DNA from: Urechis unicinctus
Lineage: Eukaryota; Annelida; Polychaeta; Xenopneusta; Urechidae
Direction of reading: 5' to 3'
Length of the DNA stretch: 64,000 nucleotides
Assembly: GCA_034190875.2 (NCBI GenBank)
Contig: CM067356.1
Span: 51,296,263 to 51,360,262 of the forward strand
Shown: positions 43,895 through 55,752 of the stretch, piece after piece
Layout of the letters: each line of letters starts with the position of its first letter
Numbering within the stretch: position 1 is the stretch's first letter
Notes under the pieces: model-generated
The model's input: the letters and a program-made list of their open reading frames with translations, nothing else
Database searches by the model: none
What the model was told of the DNA's origin: nothing
Translations under genes and position numbers: made by a program

Positions 43895-45134
43895 TTACAA
43901 TAGATCACAATCATTGCTTATGAGTTGAAATGGATACAATCTCGGCAATCAGTTCAAGTGAGGGTGGCCTCTAGATACTATCCAAGTTATTGATCATCGA
44001 CTTACGTCGCATCCGACCGATTTCCCCCAATGGCCACTTATCACCGAGAGTATTCATCAGCATGAGCGTTGCCAAAAACAATGACATCATTGGGCAATCT
44101 TCCTGAACATGAAGGTGTCAACAAAATAAAGGTAAAATCAAAGTCTTTCATAGCTGGTCACTCACATGGACGAACGTCCAAAGATATCCGTATATGGTAT
44201 AAATTGGCCTGAATTCATTCACTCGGACCCCAGGCACATCATCTCGTCATACATCACAATACTACTAAACTCATTGTTAAAATTCATTCATGGTCAAAAG
44301 TACAAGACATGTTACCACTACATACGAGAAACCTTACCCCTGTCATACCTTGAATGACAAAGAAGGCACCCTCTACTGGTCTAACATTTGCAAAATAATC
44401 AAGAGGCTTGAAATTAGTTAAAGGAATTCCCAGAAACTAAACATTGAGATATTTTCAATATCCGTCATGGGCCAATCGTAATCTCGTTGGTGACGTGATA
44501 AAAAACTTTAATGCTATTCATAACATATGTGAGTTAAGGTGGATATTTAACAGCGAATCAACACACCGTACATTGCCGATACTCAGCATTTAAAATATTG
44601 CATCCAACTCACGATGCATACAAAATGTACTACTGATAGCAAACTTGTTGAATATGAACAAACGCACATATGGTACTTCATGTGAATTGGACGATTGTCC
44701 TTGTATTTGGTGCAACTGCTGCTGCGCTGAATTTGCAGCACAAGTGATAATCAGAAGGTATGTGTGGTGAGGCAATGATGATATAACTGATCAACATGAG
44801 TTTAACAACAAGAAAAGTTGCTTTGAATAAGTCGTACAAGGGATAACCTTATTAAATAGACCCCTTTTCATGGAATGAAATTCGTTTACTACGAAGCGAG
44901 TATAAAAAGTTGAGAACAGTTAGTTGACGATCTTTTTTCTCATTTGGTGCTGTAACTGGCTACGCGACAGGTGGCATTTGGTACCATGCCCCGATTTATC
45001 AATCAGCCAGGCTTAAGGGTTTCATGAAACAAGCAAGATCGCGTTCCATTTGCCATCATGTGCCAGTTCATTCTAGCAAACAGCAGTGAAGCGGTTTTAT
45101 TGTTTGTTAGGCCGTTAGTGACCATTGAGGCATA

Positions 45135-47036
45135 TTCGTCCCATCACGGCACAATGATGAATACTTTAGCTCCTATAGTGTTTAAAGAGGACATTCCTTC
45201 GGTTGATACGGTACATACGGGATTTCATAAACGCTTGCTATTAGACATGCAATCTTGCTGGAATGTTTTCCGCTTTCTATAAACGTGCGGAGGTGTTGAA
45301 TGTTTTGTCATATGCTATTCCACGTTAGTATATGCAATAGAAAGATAAGAATAACACAGGTTCATCTTCTGAATGGCTATATTGGATGTGCTTCACTACT
45401 CAAGCAAAGTTAAATGAGACTCGGAGTAGGAACCTCAAGGTCGGTAGAGTACCTAATATGCAAAGTGTGGTTAGTTCAACTGAGTATTGTGCTTGTTAAA
45501 CAGACACATTTGTTAATTTATATGCGGAAGCTTCTCACTTTGCGACAACATCTATCATGTTTCTTTGACAGTAAGTCATGGAAACAGACAGCCGTGGCAC
45601 TAGTATCACGATGCAGACACGTGACACGACATTTCTTGTGCCTGAATGCATGAATTCCTAATAGAAAATAATCACAACGAGTTTAGCTGACAGTTACGAC
45701 TGTTCTAAAAAGGCATAAATTGAACAGCATTTCTTACATTAGAAATATTATGGTGAATCTGGTAACCTTCCACATTTTCAGTAGTATTGGTCCCTTGGTA
45801 ATGGATTGAATCGCCAAATCGACTACCAAATACATAACCCGATTGCAACTACGCGAACGTTAGAGGAATACAGATAACTTTTGCTTGCTAACATGTTGAA
45901 TAAAATATGAAACCCATTGCGGAAAAGAATTCATATCAGTGTGCTAACACACATGCATATGAGCAAGATATGATCAATGACAATGGAATACCTGAATACT
46001 ATTAATACGTGAAACATTAACGTGGCAACTGTCGATCTCCACCCGACTGTTATTGTCATCCAGCTCACTTTTAATTAACAATAGGAATACTAATATAAGA
46101 ATAATTCAGTATATATGCACAGTCAAGTAACTAAACAAATAACTGAACTAATTATCATAATAGTGTAACAAACTAATTATTCGCTTGCTAATGTAGTGAA
46201 AAATTACCATAATTTATTATTAGAAAATCTTCATTAATTGAACTTAAATAGCCCGTGTCTCCCTCCCACAACAACATTCCTTTGCTATGTTCTGACCTGT
46301 CAACGCAAGTGAAGACGAGGAAAAGGGTTAAATAAACGCTGTATAAGCGGCCTAGCTATAATAACATTGATCAATCCAAACGAAGATCAGTAAAGGTATG
46401 GTGCAATGTCGATCAATCTTATTTGTCCTCAAAGCATTTTTGTATTTGAATAAGGTGCTCTCGCCGTTGTCAACATAAAATACAGTAGGACTTGTGCATT
46501 TGGTACTCTTGCAGGTGTCGGTTTCGCCATGCTAAAGATTCCAAATATATCTTCTATATCTTGGTATCGTAGCTATGTTCATTATATTCGATCCATTTGT
46601 GTACAACTGCATCTGTGAATGGGAAATGTCTCCGGCGAAACTGATAAGCGGAAGGCAATCAATCTGGAGTGAGACAGCGATGGTCTGTGACGCGATCAAG
46701 ACTGGTGGAGCAGATATCCTTCTGATACGCCTGTGTTCATTACGTTATTATTCAGGGGGTTGCATAAATAGAGATATGACAGACTTGTAATGCACATGGG
46801 CTGTTGGGCTTTTACTTCCCCTTCACCGGTGAAAACCGGATACACTGACATCTTATCCAGTGTAAGAACGGTCACACATTGCAAGAAATTTGTCCTGCGG
46901 AATTAAATATGGTTTGGGAAGGGGTTAAGAACAAAGCCTGTAGCTTAACCTCTGATGACCAAGATATCGCGTCCTATGGTTGAGGTCACAAGCGGTAGGA
47001 GGTCTGTACAAGGTAAACGACGCAAATGTTGAGTGC
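45135..47036. other. Segment present only in duplication copy 2 (1.9 kb)
   Basis: Copy 1 passes directly from CCATTGAGACAT to AGCAGGTAGCCT at about 6440-6450, while here these are 1.9 kb apart. No terminal repeats or protein motifs were recognised. The flanking CAT/AT bases give no clear target duplication. Confidence 0.45.
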
Positions 47037-49017
47037 ATCAATAGCAGGTAGCCTGCGTGCATTACTGAACGCATGTTTGTCTTTGCATAACAAGAACATG
47101 TGAAGCAGGAAGTTAAAAGCATTGACGTGAGTGAGGGTGGTAATGATTACGTTGTAGGTTAAGGCATAGACAGAGAATACGAGGAGGTGGTTTTCAAATA
47201 AAACATCAACAGGGGTAGGGTTGGCTCGAGCAGCTAATGGCGAATAGCAAGAAGCTACTTACAGTCAGCTAAGAAAATTCCCCAGTTACAGTGTTTCGTA
47301 TTCTTGCGAATCGGAACCTGTTAGTGATTAACGTTCTTTGACGTAATCAATTAAATTACGCCGACAGACCATTTATATCGGGGACGAATGCACAAAACCC
47401 CTTGGGATGCATTAACACAAACTTTGCCTCAGTGACCAGTTCTTTCAAACGGTGTAAATTGAAACCTAAAAATGCCCGCAAATATTTTGTATTTAAGTGC
47501 ATCACATATGTGTGGATAATATGCTCAGGTAGTGTGTAACCTGGAGTCGGTCATATATTGTCTAATGATCTATAGGGTAATAGTACCCGATTATTTAATC
47601 ATTTCAGCTAAGTGACCGCAACATCTTCAACGTTTCCATGCACATCAGACAGGTTGTCTCAGTCAGGGCATTTATGTAGTCAGTCGGGGCTTATGTATGC
47701 TGCAATTACATATACTGCATCGACATGCACATAATATTTCCATATTGTATATTGTCAGAATCATTATATCTTGATTAAGTTGCTCATGCAATTCTTGCCG
47801 TGAATTTGTTTTTTTGATGCATCCGTTATTATACACAGCCTTCTTCAGTTCTCATGATTGCATGCATATCTTCCAATGCTTGTGTGCCTGACATTTCAGA
47901 CTGCAACATAACTAGCATGTGTTAACACAATTAAACAATTCTCATTTCCTGCTTGGTTGATGAGGAAATATCTCGAAAGAATTGCGAATACGATTTCAAA
48001 AGTATGCGTGTAACTAATCTATACGATATAAGTGATAAAGATAACGTTTTCCAGGTCGAATATCGATTTATGGGTCATCGTAGGAGTGGTTGTTTATCAT
48101 GCGAAACGAGGCTTGCATAGCTCTTGATAAGATAGTGCCTAATAACATACGGGTCAAGGGGTCTGGGGTCTCCACTGGGACATCCATCGATCCATTCAAT
48201 TATTCCATTTGTTATAGCAAGAGGCACAGAGACAAGTAATCGTTGGATCCCACCTCTTGTTGACAAAGCAGCGATTGTGTAGGGATAGATCTGAAGTATA
48301 CCCAAAGACATAGCATGCCAGTATGCATGGACACGGTATGCAAGACGTTCAATATGTTACCAAGAAAGGGTGAGCATATATGTGAAAAACAAAATGCGTT
48401 TATTTGCGCGAATCTACATCATAACTACAGAAGGCTACTGGGAGACGTAACAATATTATTAATGCGAGTATCACATAATAATATTAGTTATAAAATATTG
48501 CTTTCAATGACCACAGCAGCTGTATTCTAACACCAAAATACATCCAACCTCACATAAACAAGCGTTTCTTGCATTTGAAAGGATGAATGGCATGGATAGA
48601 TATCACCTGAACACTCAAAAACATTCAATATGTTTTGTAAGAGCATGAGCATATAATTATATGTTCATAGAAACTACAATTAACAACATATATTCCCTTA
48701 CACCAACTGTATCTAAAATAGCATATCCTTCATATGTATTTCTAAATGAGCAATATTCAATCGATATTCTGCAGAAATGATCATAATTTAACATAAATGT
48801 CTCAACGCACGAACGCATTCACATGAAAACTATTGTGGTCATTACTTTCGCTTTACAAAAGCCTTTATAAGTAGCGCTCAACGCATGCACCATCATAGAC
48901 AAAAAAGCAAATCCGTCACCAGAACAATCGAAGCTCACGTTACAGGTTAATTTTACTCTTTTGTTTATTCCGGCCTACTGTCACACGTTAAACTACAATC
49001 TTATATATTGATATTAT

Positions 49018-49230
49018 TTAAGATTTACGAAATAGGAATATGTGCGTCCCAGGAATACCATTAGCTGCTTGCAACTCCTCGTTAGACTGAGATTGCAGCT
49101 GGGCTTCTGAGAACTTGCTGTTCCTACTTGCCATTGGGCTAATACGAGTAAAGTAAATGTAGGAATAGATCAATCCCAATATGGCACACAGTGCCATCAA
49201 TACTATGAGCACAATAAAGCCAATGAACAT
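49018..49230 (-). CDS. Small single-pass membrane protein, family copy 2 (70 aa)
   Basis: The frame begins MFIGFIVLIVLMALC and keeps length, membrane segment (2-27), SRNSKFSEAQLQSQS core and FRKS end of copy 1 with no indel. Three residues differ from copy 1 (L/F, P/S, I/N) against ten synonymous codon changes. The upstream frame that is open in copy 1 is shifted here, which supports a start at this ATG or a splice acceptor just before it (CAGA-ATG). It lies in segmental duplication copy 2. Topology would be a one-pass protein with almost no residues ahead of the membrane segment, unless an upstream exon adds an ectodomain. Confidence 0.6.
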   Translation of the reverse strand: MFIGFIVLIVLMALCAILGLIYSYIYFTRISPMASRNSKFSEAQLQSQSNEELQAANGIPGTHIFLFRKS

Positions 49231-50392
49231 TCTGGTGGTTGGCGAGTTCCTGTCGGATTAAAGTAGATGTTGATGCACTTATCTCTTCATACTCAATCCA
49301 ATAGTAGTACCTCTGGATCATCACCCTCCATTACTTCAGAGGAGAGTGAGAGGTAGCAGTGACCCACCTCTGGACACCTGTGTTTAGTGGTCCCACTAAT
49401 AGCAAAGCAAAGATGCAACCAGAAGATCAATAATAAAACATACTGCGGCATACACAGCAATGAACGCAGCAATGGATAATGTTCACATGGCTAGTTGACA
49501 CAAGAGTTACAACCAAATGTAATCATCGTTCATTGACACGCGAAGTCTACTAATACTCAGGGCGATGGTGCACGTTAGCCAATTATAGCCTGCTGAAATA
49601 CAACTTAGACACGTTTACTTGAATAATCATTCATAATTGGTCGATAATAAAGCATTGCATTGGAAGTGTTTACAACAATAAATATTAGCATCGGCAATAA
49701 TTGAAAAAAATTGTAGTTTAATATTGTACCAAGATCGTGTGTTTGCTGATATTCAGGCAATTTATCTCAAATCAATATTTAAATTATTGCAACTCTAATA
49801 TATGTCTATAAATTATGAGAAAAAGATTGCTTCATATCTATTTTCACTGCGTGCATACTTTGGGGAATTGAATGGATGATGATGACCGGGAAGTGAATGT
49901 TATGCCAACTTTGCGGCATTAGCGACGACGAATTCCAACCATCGACATTTCTATAGACAAATGTGCTTCATATATGAAAGCCTACGTCCCTTCAATCTGA
50001 TACGAATAGCCTGTACGAAAAGCTATTAAGACGCTATGGGTCCCGTGACCCCAATAATTATCCCTTGAAAGGGCTGAAATCTTGAAATAAGATGCAAAAA
50101 AACAACCCAGAACAACATCAGCAGTAGTCATTTGATATTGCACACGCTAGAGCAAGTAGTAGTCATTTGATATTGCACACGCTACAGCAAGTATTGTCAT
50201 TATACAATTGCCTTAACAACTCCTTAATCCTGGGTTAGCTTGATTGTAATAAGTAAAATAGTCGTGGGCAGTGTTAGCAGAATGCTAGGCCCACTTTTTA
50301 ATGAATAGTATCCCTTCCACACACCCTCAATTCCTAAGCCCGACAGACTCTGCTTCCCAATCCAAGAGAGATATGCCTAGCATTAGTGTTTA

Positions 50393-50474
50393 TATAACTA
50401 TATTCACCGAGCATACTGTAGTCATACTCGCCATGAACGGTACACATTGGATGGGTGCCAAGAGCTAACAACAC
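50393..50474 (-). other. Possible signal-peptide exon, copy 2
   Basis: It is the partner of 10261-10342 with the same frame (LVLLALGTHPMCTVHGEYD) and an upstream in-frame TGA in place of the TAA of copy 1. The frame after SYI is lost because copy 2 lacks the following 0.48 kb. Confidence 0.25.
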
Positions 50475-53400
50475 CAGAGACCAGACTACCAGTCATTGCT
50501 TCTCGTGCGATTCTGAACGATTATTATATTATATTATTATTATTATATTATATCATTTATTCGCAAATCAGAGTTTACAAAAAGATATATTAATTAAGCA
50601 ATAAAAAATAAAAAAAATACATGAGTACCAATTAGTTTGTACAAAGAAACACATGAAGCTCATCTGCCTCTTGCAGTGTTAAAGAAGTAAACAAACTGCC
50701 TTCGCGCTGCTGACCCAGTTCTTGCAAAGCGCATATTGTCGCCCTGTCTTCTGCTGATACTACATTAATATTTAAAAGCAATTCGCGTACATTATTAAGG
50801 TTACCTTCATTAATTAATCTTAGTTTTTGGTAGTCTAAATTTAGTAATGACAGACATGATCTTACATTATTCAATACGACAGATGAGCTTACATTAGTGA
50901 GCATAGTAGCAAGTCGAACTTTTGGGTTGTTACTAATGGTGCATTTAACCCAAAAATCCACAAAACGTAACAATAACTGAATGCGTATATCTGGTCTGCC
51001 TACAAGCAGCGGTAAAAAAACGAGACCTCGTTCTTCTATTAAGCTGAAGAACTCTCCTTACACACTTTCGCCAAGCAACACTTATTTTTTCAAGTGACTT
51101 TAAATCCAATTTCCATAAAGGACTACCATAGAAGCTTGTACAAAAGGTATCAAAAAGCCTAGTGCGAACGTCGGTGCGGCAAATGCCGAATCTGGACATC
51201 AAAATGTTAGTACGATAAAACAATTCTCCTACAGCTTTATCGATATTCGCATCGTTGTTTTCATAACCGATATAACTGCCTGGATGAACAACCTTAGAGT
51301 ACTTTTGTAAAATAGCTCCATTCAGCCGTAATTCGAGATTGGTATAACATTGTGGAATATTGTAGCACAGCAGCATACTTTTTTCACTATTGAACATTAC
51401 ATCGTATTCTTATGCGTATTCTTCGCATATTGAAATCATAAGCTCGGCAGCAGTGACTGAGGGAGCAAGGAGTGTTAAGTCGTCAGCATATCCAAATGCA
51501 CCCATAAACTGATGACCGACATGACAACCAACATTACTACGTTCAAGACGATTAAGCAGCTCATCGATATAAATACAGAAAAGAATCGGCGATAACACAC
51601 CGCCCTGCTTTATGCCATTACTGCATTGGAATGCCTCAGACACATTAGAGCCTCATTTAACTAACAACGATTGGTTGAAATACATATAAAGGAGCAACTT
51701 TACAATAGTAGGACACAAACCTCTACGTATCAATAATTGAAACAGTTTAATATAATTAACCCTATCAAATGCCTTCGATGCGTCTAGCATCACAACATAA
51801 CATGGCGATTTTTGATTGACATAAAAATCTATAACTTCTTGAACTACATAGGTATACTAAGAAGTGGAATGGTCTGGTTTACAACCAAACTGGAGGTGAC
51901 TGGTGCTTAAAACATTTGAATACTTTGACAAAATAACGTTATCTAAAACCTTGCCTACAACACTACTCAGCGCTAACGATCGATAGTTATTGCTGTCGCT
52001 TGCCGATTTCTTTTTGTTTTTCAATAACGGAACAATCACCGACCTTGTCATTTCAACTGGAGTGAATGAATGAACAATCATTGAATTGAACAACAAAGAT
52101 AAATGTGTGAACAATTCACGAGTGCCATTTATAATATGGTCCGAATTTACATTTTCATTAATGTCAGCCTTATGGGCCTTAATTTTCTCCACGGCTGCCG
52201 TAACATCACTGACTGAAATATAATGATCAGATTCGCATTTGCCTGAATTACATCTTTGCTCAACTTGGTCATTCAGAACCACTCTTAATCGCTCATATTC
52301 ATCAACATTATATGACACACTATTAAACAATTCTTTGTATTTGGTAGAGAATAATTCACGAATACCAGTCTCACCTCTCACATTATCTACAACTGCTGGC
52401 ACAACACGTGACTTACCACTTCTTTTCTTAACCTCAGACCAGAAATCACGGCTTCTATCGGTTGTTAAAGCTTCCGCCATGCGTTCTACAGACAACTTAT
52501 CCTGATTCCTGACAACCCATCTCGAAATTCTTTTATATTCGCGTTTGGTCTTAATCATTACCTCCTTCACCCAGCCCACAATTGGCCTACCGCTATCGAC
52601 CCATAAATGATGCCAAAATATTGACTGCTCCTTATAAGGATTGACTAGGGTTTTCCAGCCTGCCTTTGACTTTCGTCTTACAGAAGGAATAGCCTTTTGT
52701 GCCGCTAATATACATGCATTAAGGATTGCTTCGTGATAATAAATAATTGCGTCGGTATGGTCAGTACAGTGCGCGTCATTACATTGCAGTGCTTCGTATG
52801 GCAACTCTATATCAGCAAGTAAATCATTGAGTTGACCTTTGAACGCCTCAATGTTAGATGCATTAGCACATTTCCAAGAAGGCAAAGTATGCAATACTTT
52901 GCCCTGCATAGGCACAAATTCAACAGGAATGTCAAGCTCTAAAATTACTGGACTGTGGTCTGACAGGTTATGACCTTCATGTAAGCAATGATAATCGGTA
53001 ATGCAGTGGAACATATTATCCGAAACAATAAAGTGGTCAATACAAGACGTAACAAACGAAAATGTATAATTCACAGTTGAACATGAGCTCAATAATCCAC
53101 ATTTCATACTTTCGACCTCACAAAATGTCTTAAGCAGCGTAGTGTGTCTTGAGTTATCTCTGCTTAGGTCAGTATTAAAATCACCACCAATGACAACATA
53201 TTCAACATCATTATTAAGCGCAATTAACGACCTTATCTCGTTCAACACATCTCGATACAATTCTACATTAATTGTACAGTTTGAGTCGCACGGCATGTAT
53301 ACAGTGATAAGAAGCATTTTAGCGTGGTTAGGTACTGTTATCACGCAAGCACTAAGTCTATTACAATCAGACGTCAGTGGCTCTATTGCACAACCAAGCG

Positions 53401-53913
53401 ACTTTTTAAAAGCAATGGCACAACCACCATATGGTCGCCCGATTAGTAATTGTCCCTCATTGACCCCTGATACGCCAATCACAGTTACATCATCCAATTG
53501 ATTTTCTAATAAGCAAAGGTTTTCTTGTAAACACCAGTGTTCTTGGAGTAACAATAAATTACAATTTCGCAGCAATGAATTGATATAAGCTAAACGATCG
53601 CTAGCATGTCCTTTACAATTGAAAGACGCCAGCGTTAAAGGTGCATTTTTTCAAAAAAATCGAATCGAAAAAAAAAGTTGCTAACTGCAAGAGTACCCTA
53701 AATGGTGCTGATATCCGGATTCCAAAGTTGGAATGGCCGTATATATTTCTTGTTGTTCGTGAATAAACCTTCAATTCCTTATTTTTCACTTCCAGCCAAG
53801 AATAGACCATATTTGGAAGCTCATGTATTATTAATTCCGGAAGCGCAGAAACGTCATCACTCTGTGCCGATTGCCGCCGGCGGGTGTTTTTAGTTGCGCT
53901 ATTTTCATTGCGA

Positions 53914-54108
53914 TAAAGGACGATCAAACCAAGAAACGAAGAAAAGGTGGAGGGAGAAAGAAGCTGTTTATAGATTCAACAACTAAGAGAAGGAAGCGGG
54001 AGCTAGACCAGCTGCGGTCTAACACGAGGGTGTCTTAAGATAGGCATTCAGGGAAGTTAGGAGTGTGACCAACGAAGAAGAAGCTGCAAAGTTTTGCTGG
54101 ACATGTAA
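53914..54108 (+). pseudogene. N-terminal exon of transposon protein
   Basis: It reads KKRRKGGGRKKLFIDSTT, then KRRKRELDQLRSNTRVS. After a small frame-breaking insertion it continues AFREVRSVTNEEEAAKF and, in another frame, LLDM before GTAAGT. This basic, RxxxxxLRxNTRVSxG...WR...EEVAKFLLD pattern is one I associate with the first exon of animal proteins that later carry the PAGNL transposase block. Function is unknown, possibly DNA binding. Further plus-strand exons may include 54595-54830 but I cannot identify them. Confidence 0.4.
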
Positions 54109-55319
54109 GTAATCTCGTAGCCCTACAAGACGTCTGCGTATAAATTCATGTTACCGTTATGACCGGAGCTAGTAATCTCGTTGTATTATGAATACCCTGC
54201 TATCGAATCGGTCTCTATTGAATCGACTTGTGTAAATGTCACCGATTAAATAAAATCTAAGGGCCTATTGTGAGTCCATTGCACCATTTAGATTTGTAAA
54301 TTGTTGTTGCAAACATACCTTACTTAATTTGTAAATTTCAGGTAGAGAAATTATTGCATCCTCTTGACCCTAATTCAATGGCTGGTGATCAAGTTTTCGT
54401 CTAACCTTGCCTGCAGTCAAGTTGTGACAATGGACACAACAGGCATATGCACTCAAGTAGGGTTGGTCAGCCAATGTAAGTCTGACCACTCAACTACACA
54501 CTGACTAAATGTCCTATCAGAAAACAAAATACTGATGCTGCACATGTAATGTGTTCTAGCTATTTGGCCATATAATGCCATTTGTTGTGTTACAGGTCCA
54601 GCAATCGCTTCAACAAGCAGTCAAAGACGTGGTCATCGGTTTAGAGGCCAAGACTTGCGCCCATATACCAGATATGATGACAGAAATCTTTAGGCCCAAG
54701 CAATGCGACAGCAATCACAACAACACCCACAATGCTCTGCTGATGACCCCCCGCAAAATCAGTTTGAACATTGCTCCTGTGCCAGGCCATCTACCCAAGA
54801 AACAGTTGCAGGAGTCTCATTTTGATTAAAAATATGATTTGGAAATTTGTTTTTGTTGAAATGTACAAATATTTTATTAGTCACATTCTTTTGTCTGTTA
54901 ATCCAAACTTTAATAGAAGAACTCATGTAATTGGCAAAAATAATACATGAACTCATTTTAATGTCACTTCTTTTTTTATCAGGGCTAGAATTATGAACAT
55001 AAAAAGTCAAATCTGAAGATAAGTGTCATGACTAATTGACAAAATAATGTGTGCATAATTCTTTTCTTCTGTGTTTGAGAGACGAAAAAATTTACTAATA
55101 TATGAATGCTCATTCCATAAAACATATAGACAATAAGTTATCAGATTGTTGAAGCAAAAATGTTCAGAACAAATAATACCACATGTTTTGTAAGACTAAG
55201 CAATTTATAATCTACACAAAAATACCAATCAGAACAATGTGATATTTCCGGATTAAAATTAAAACATTTAGGCTTAGTATATTACCAAAACCTATTTTGT
55301 ATTAAGCCTGTATACTGTC

Positions 55320-55752
55320 AATACTTGTTACGGAAGAGGTCTCTGATCTTCCTTACACAACCGGAGTTACCCTCCTGTTGCACTCCTCCAAAAATACATG
55401 AATCCACTGAACCAATTGCTGATAGGCGCCGTGTCTAAGCATCTTTTTTTTTGTCCTCGACAACCGCATCCCATAGCAAGTCCACCCGGTACCTGTTAAT
55501 AACCTCAATGACCATCGGGTCAAGCACAACTCCTTCCATCTGAGGTAGTGCATATGTGCAAAAGTCTGGGCTGTTAGTGCACCATTGCCGCTCCACAGGG
55601 GGAGGCATTTCCCTACATTGAAGGCAGATGCAACAGTCTGGGGAAGTGGTAGTTGATGGAGGGTGGAATCCTTCTTTCGGCGGTGTGGGTTGTCGGGTGA
55701 TTGTAAGCACAAACTGTGGCTGTCTTTCTAACCAGCAACTGACCCACCCCAT
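55320..55752 (-). pseudogene. P2X7-C/ZCCI-like ORF inside the nested transposon
   Basis: The frame reads CCICLQCREMPPPVERQWC, CTYALPQMEGVVLDPMVI, INRYRVDLLWDAVVED, then a run of nine A/T shifts it to LRHGAYQQLVQWIHVFLEECNRR-type sequence, and a second shift gives SGCVRKIRDLF. These are, in order, the Cys cluster, central helix region, AYRQ-W-HG-L-NRR motif and the SCVVRKIRD-F end of the P2X7-C family. Both shifts make it non-functional. Upstream minus-strand frames (55771-55956, 56126-56380) may be earlier exons but carry no signature I know. Like the gene at 36448-37749 it faces a plus-strand transposon gene. Confidence 0.55.

Noticed and set aside
52239-53501. Plus-strand frames across the LINE
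   Set aside because: They are shadows of LINE ORF2 on the opposite strand.
54575-54829. 84-codon plus-strand frame in the nested transposon
   Set aside because: It may be an exon, but no motif could be assigned in any of the three frames.
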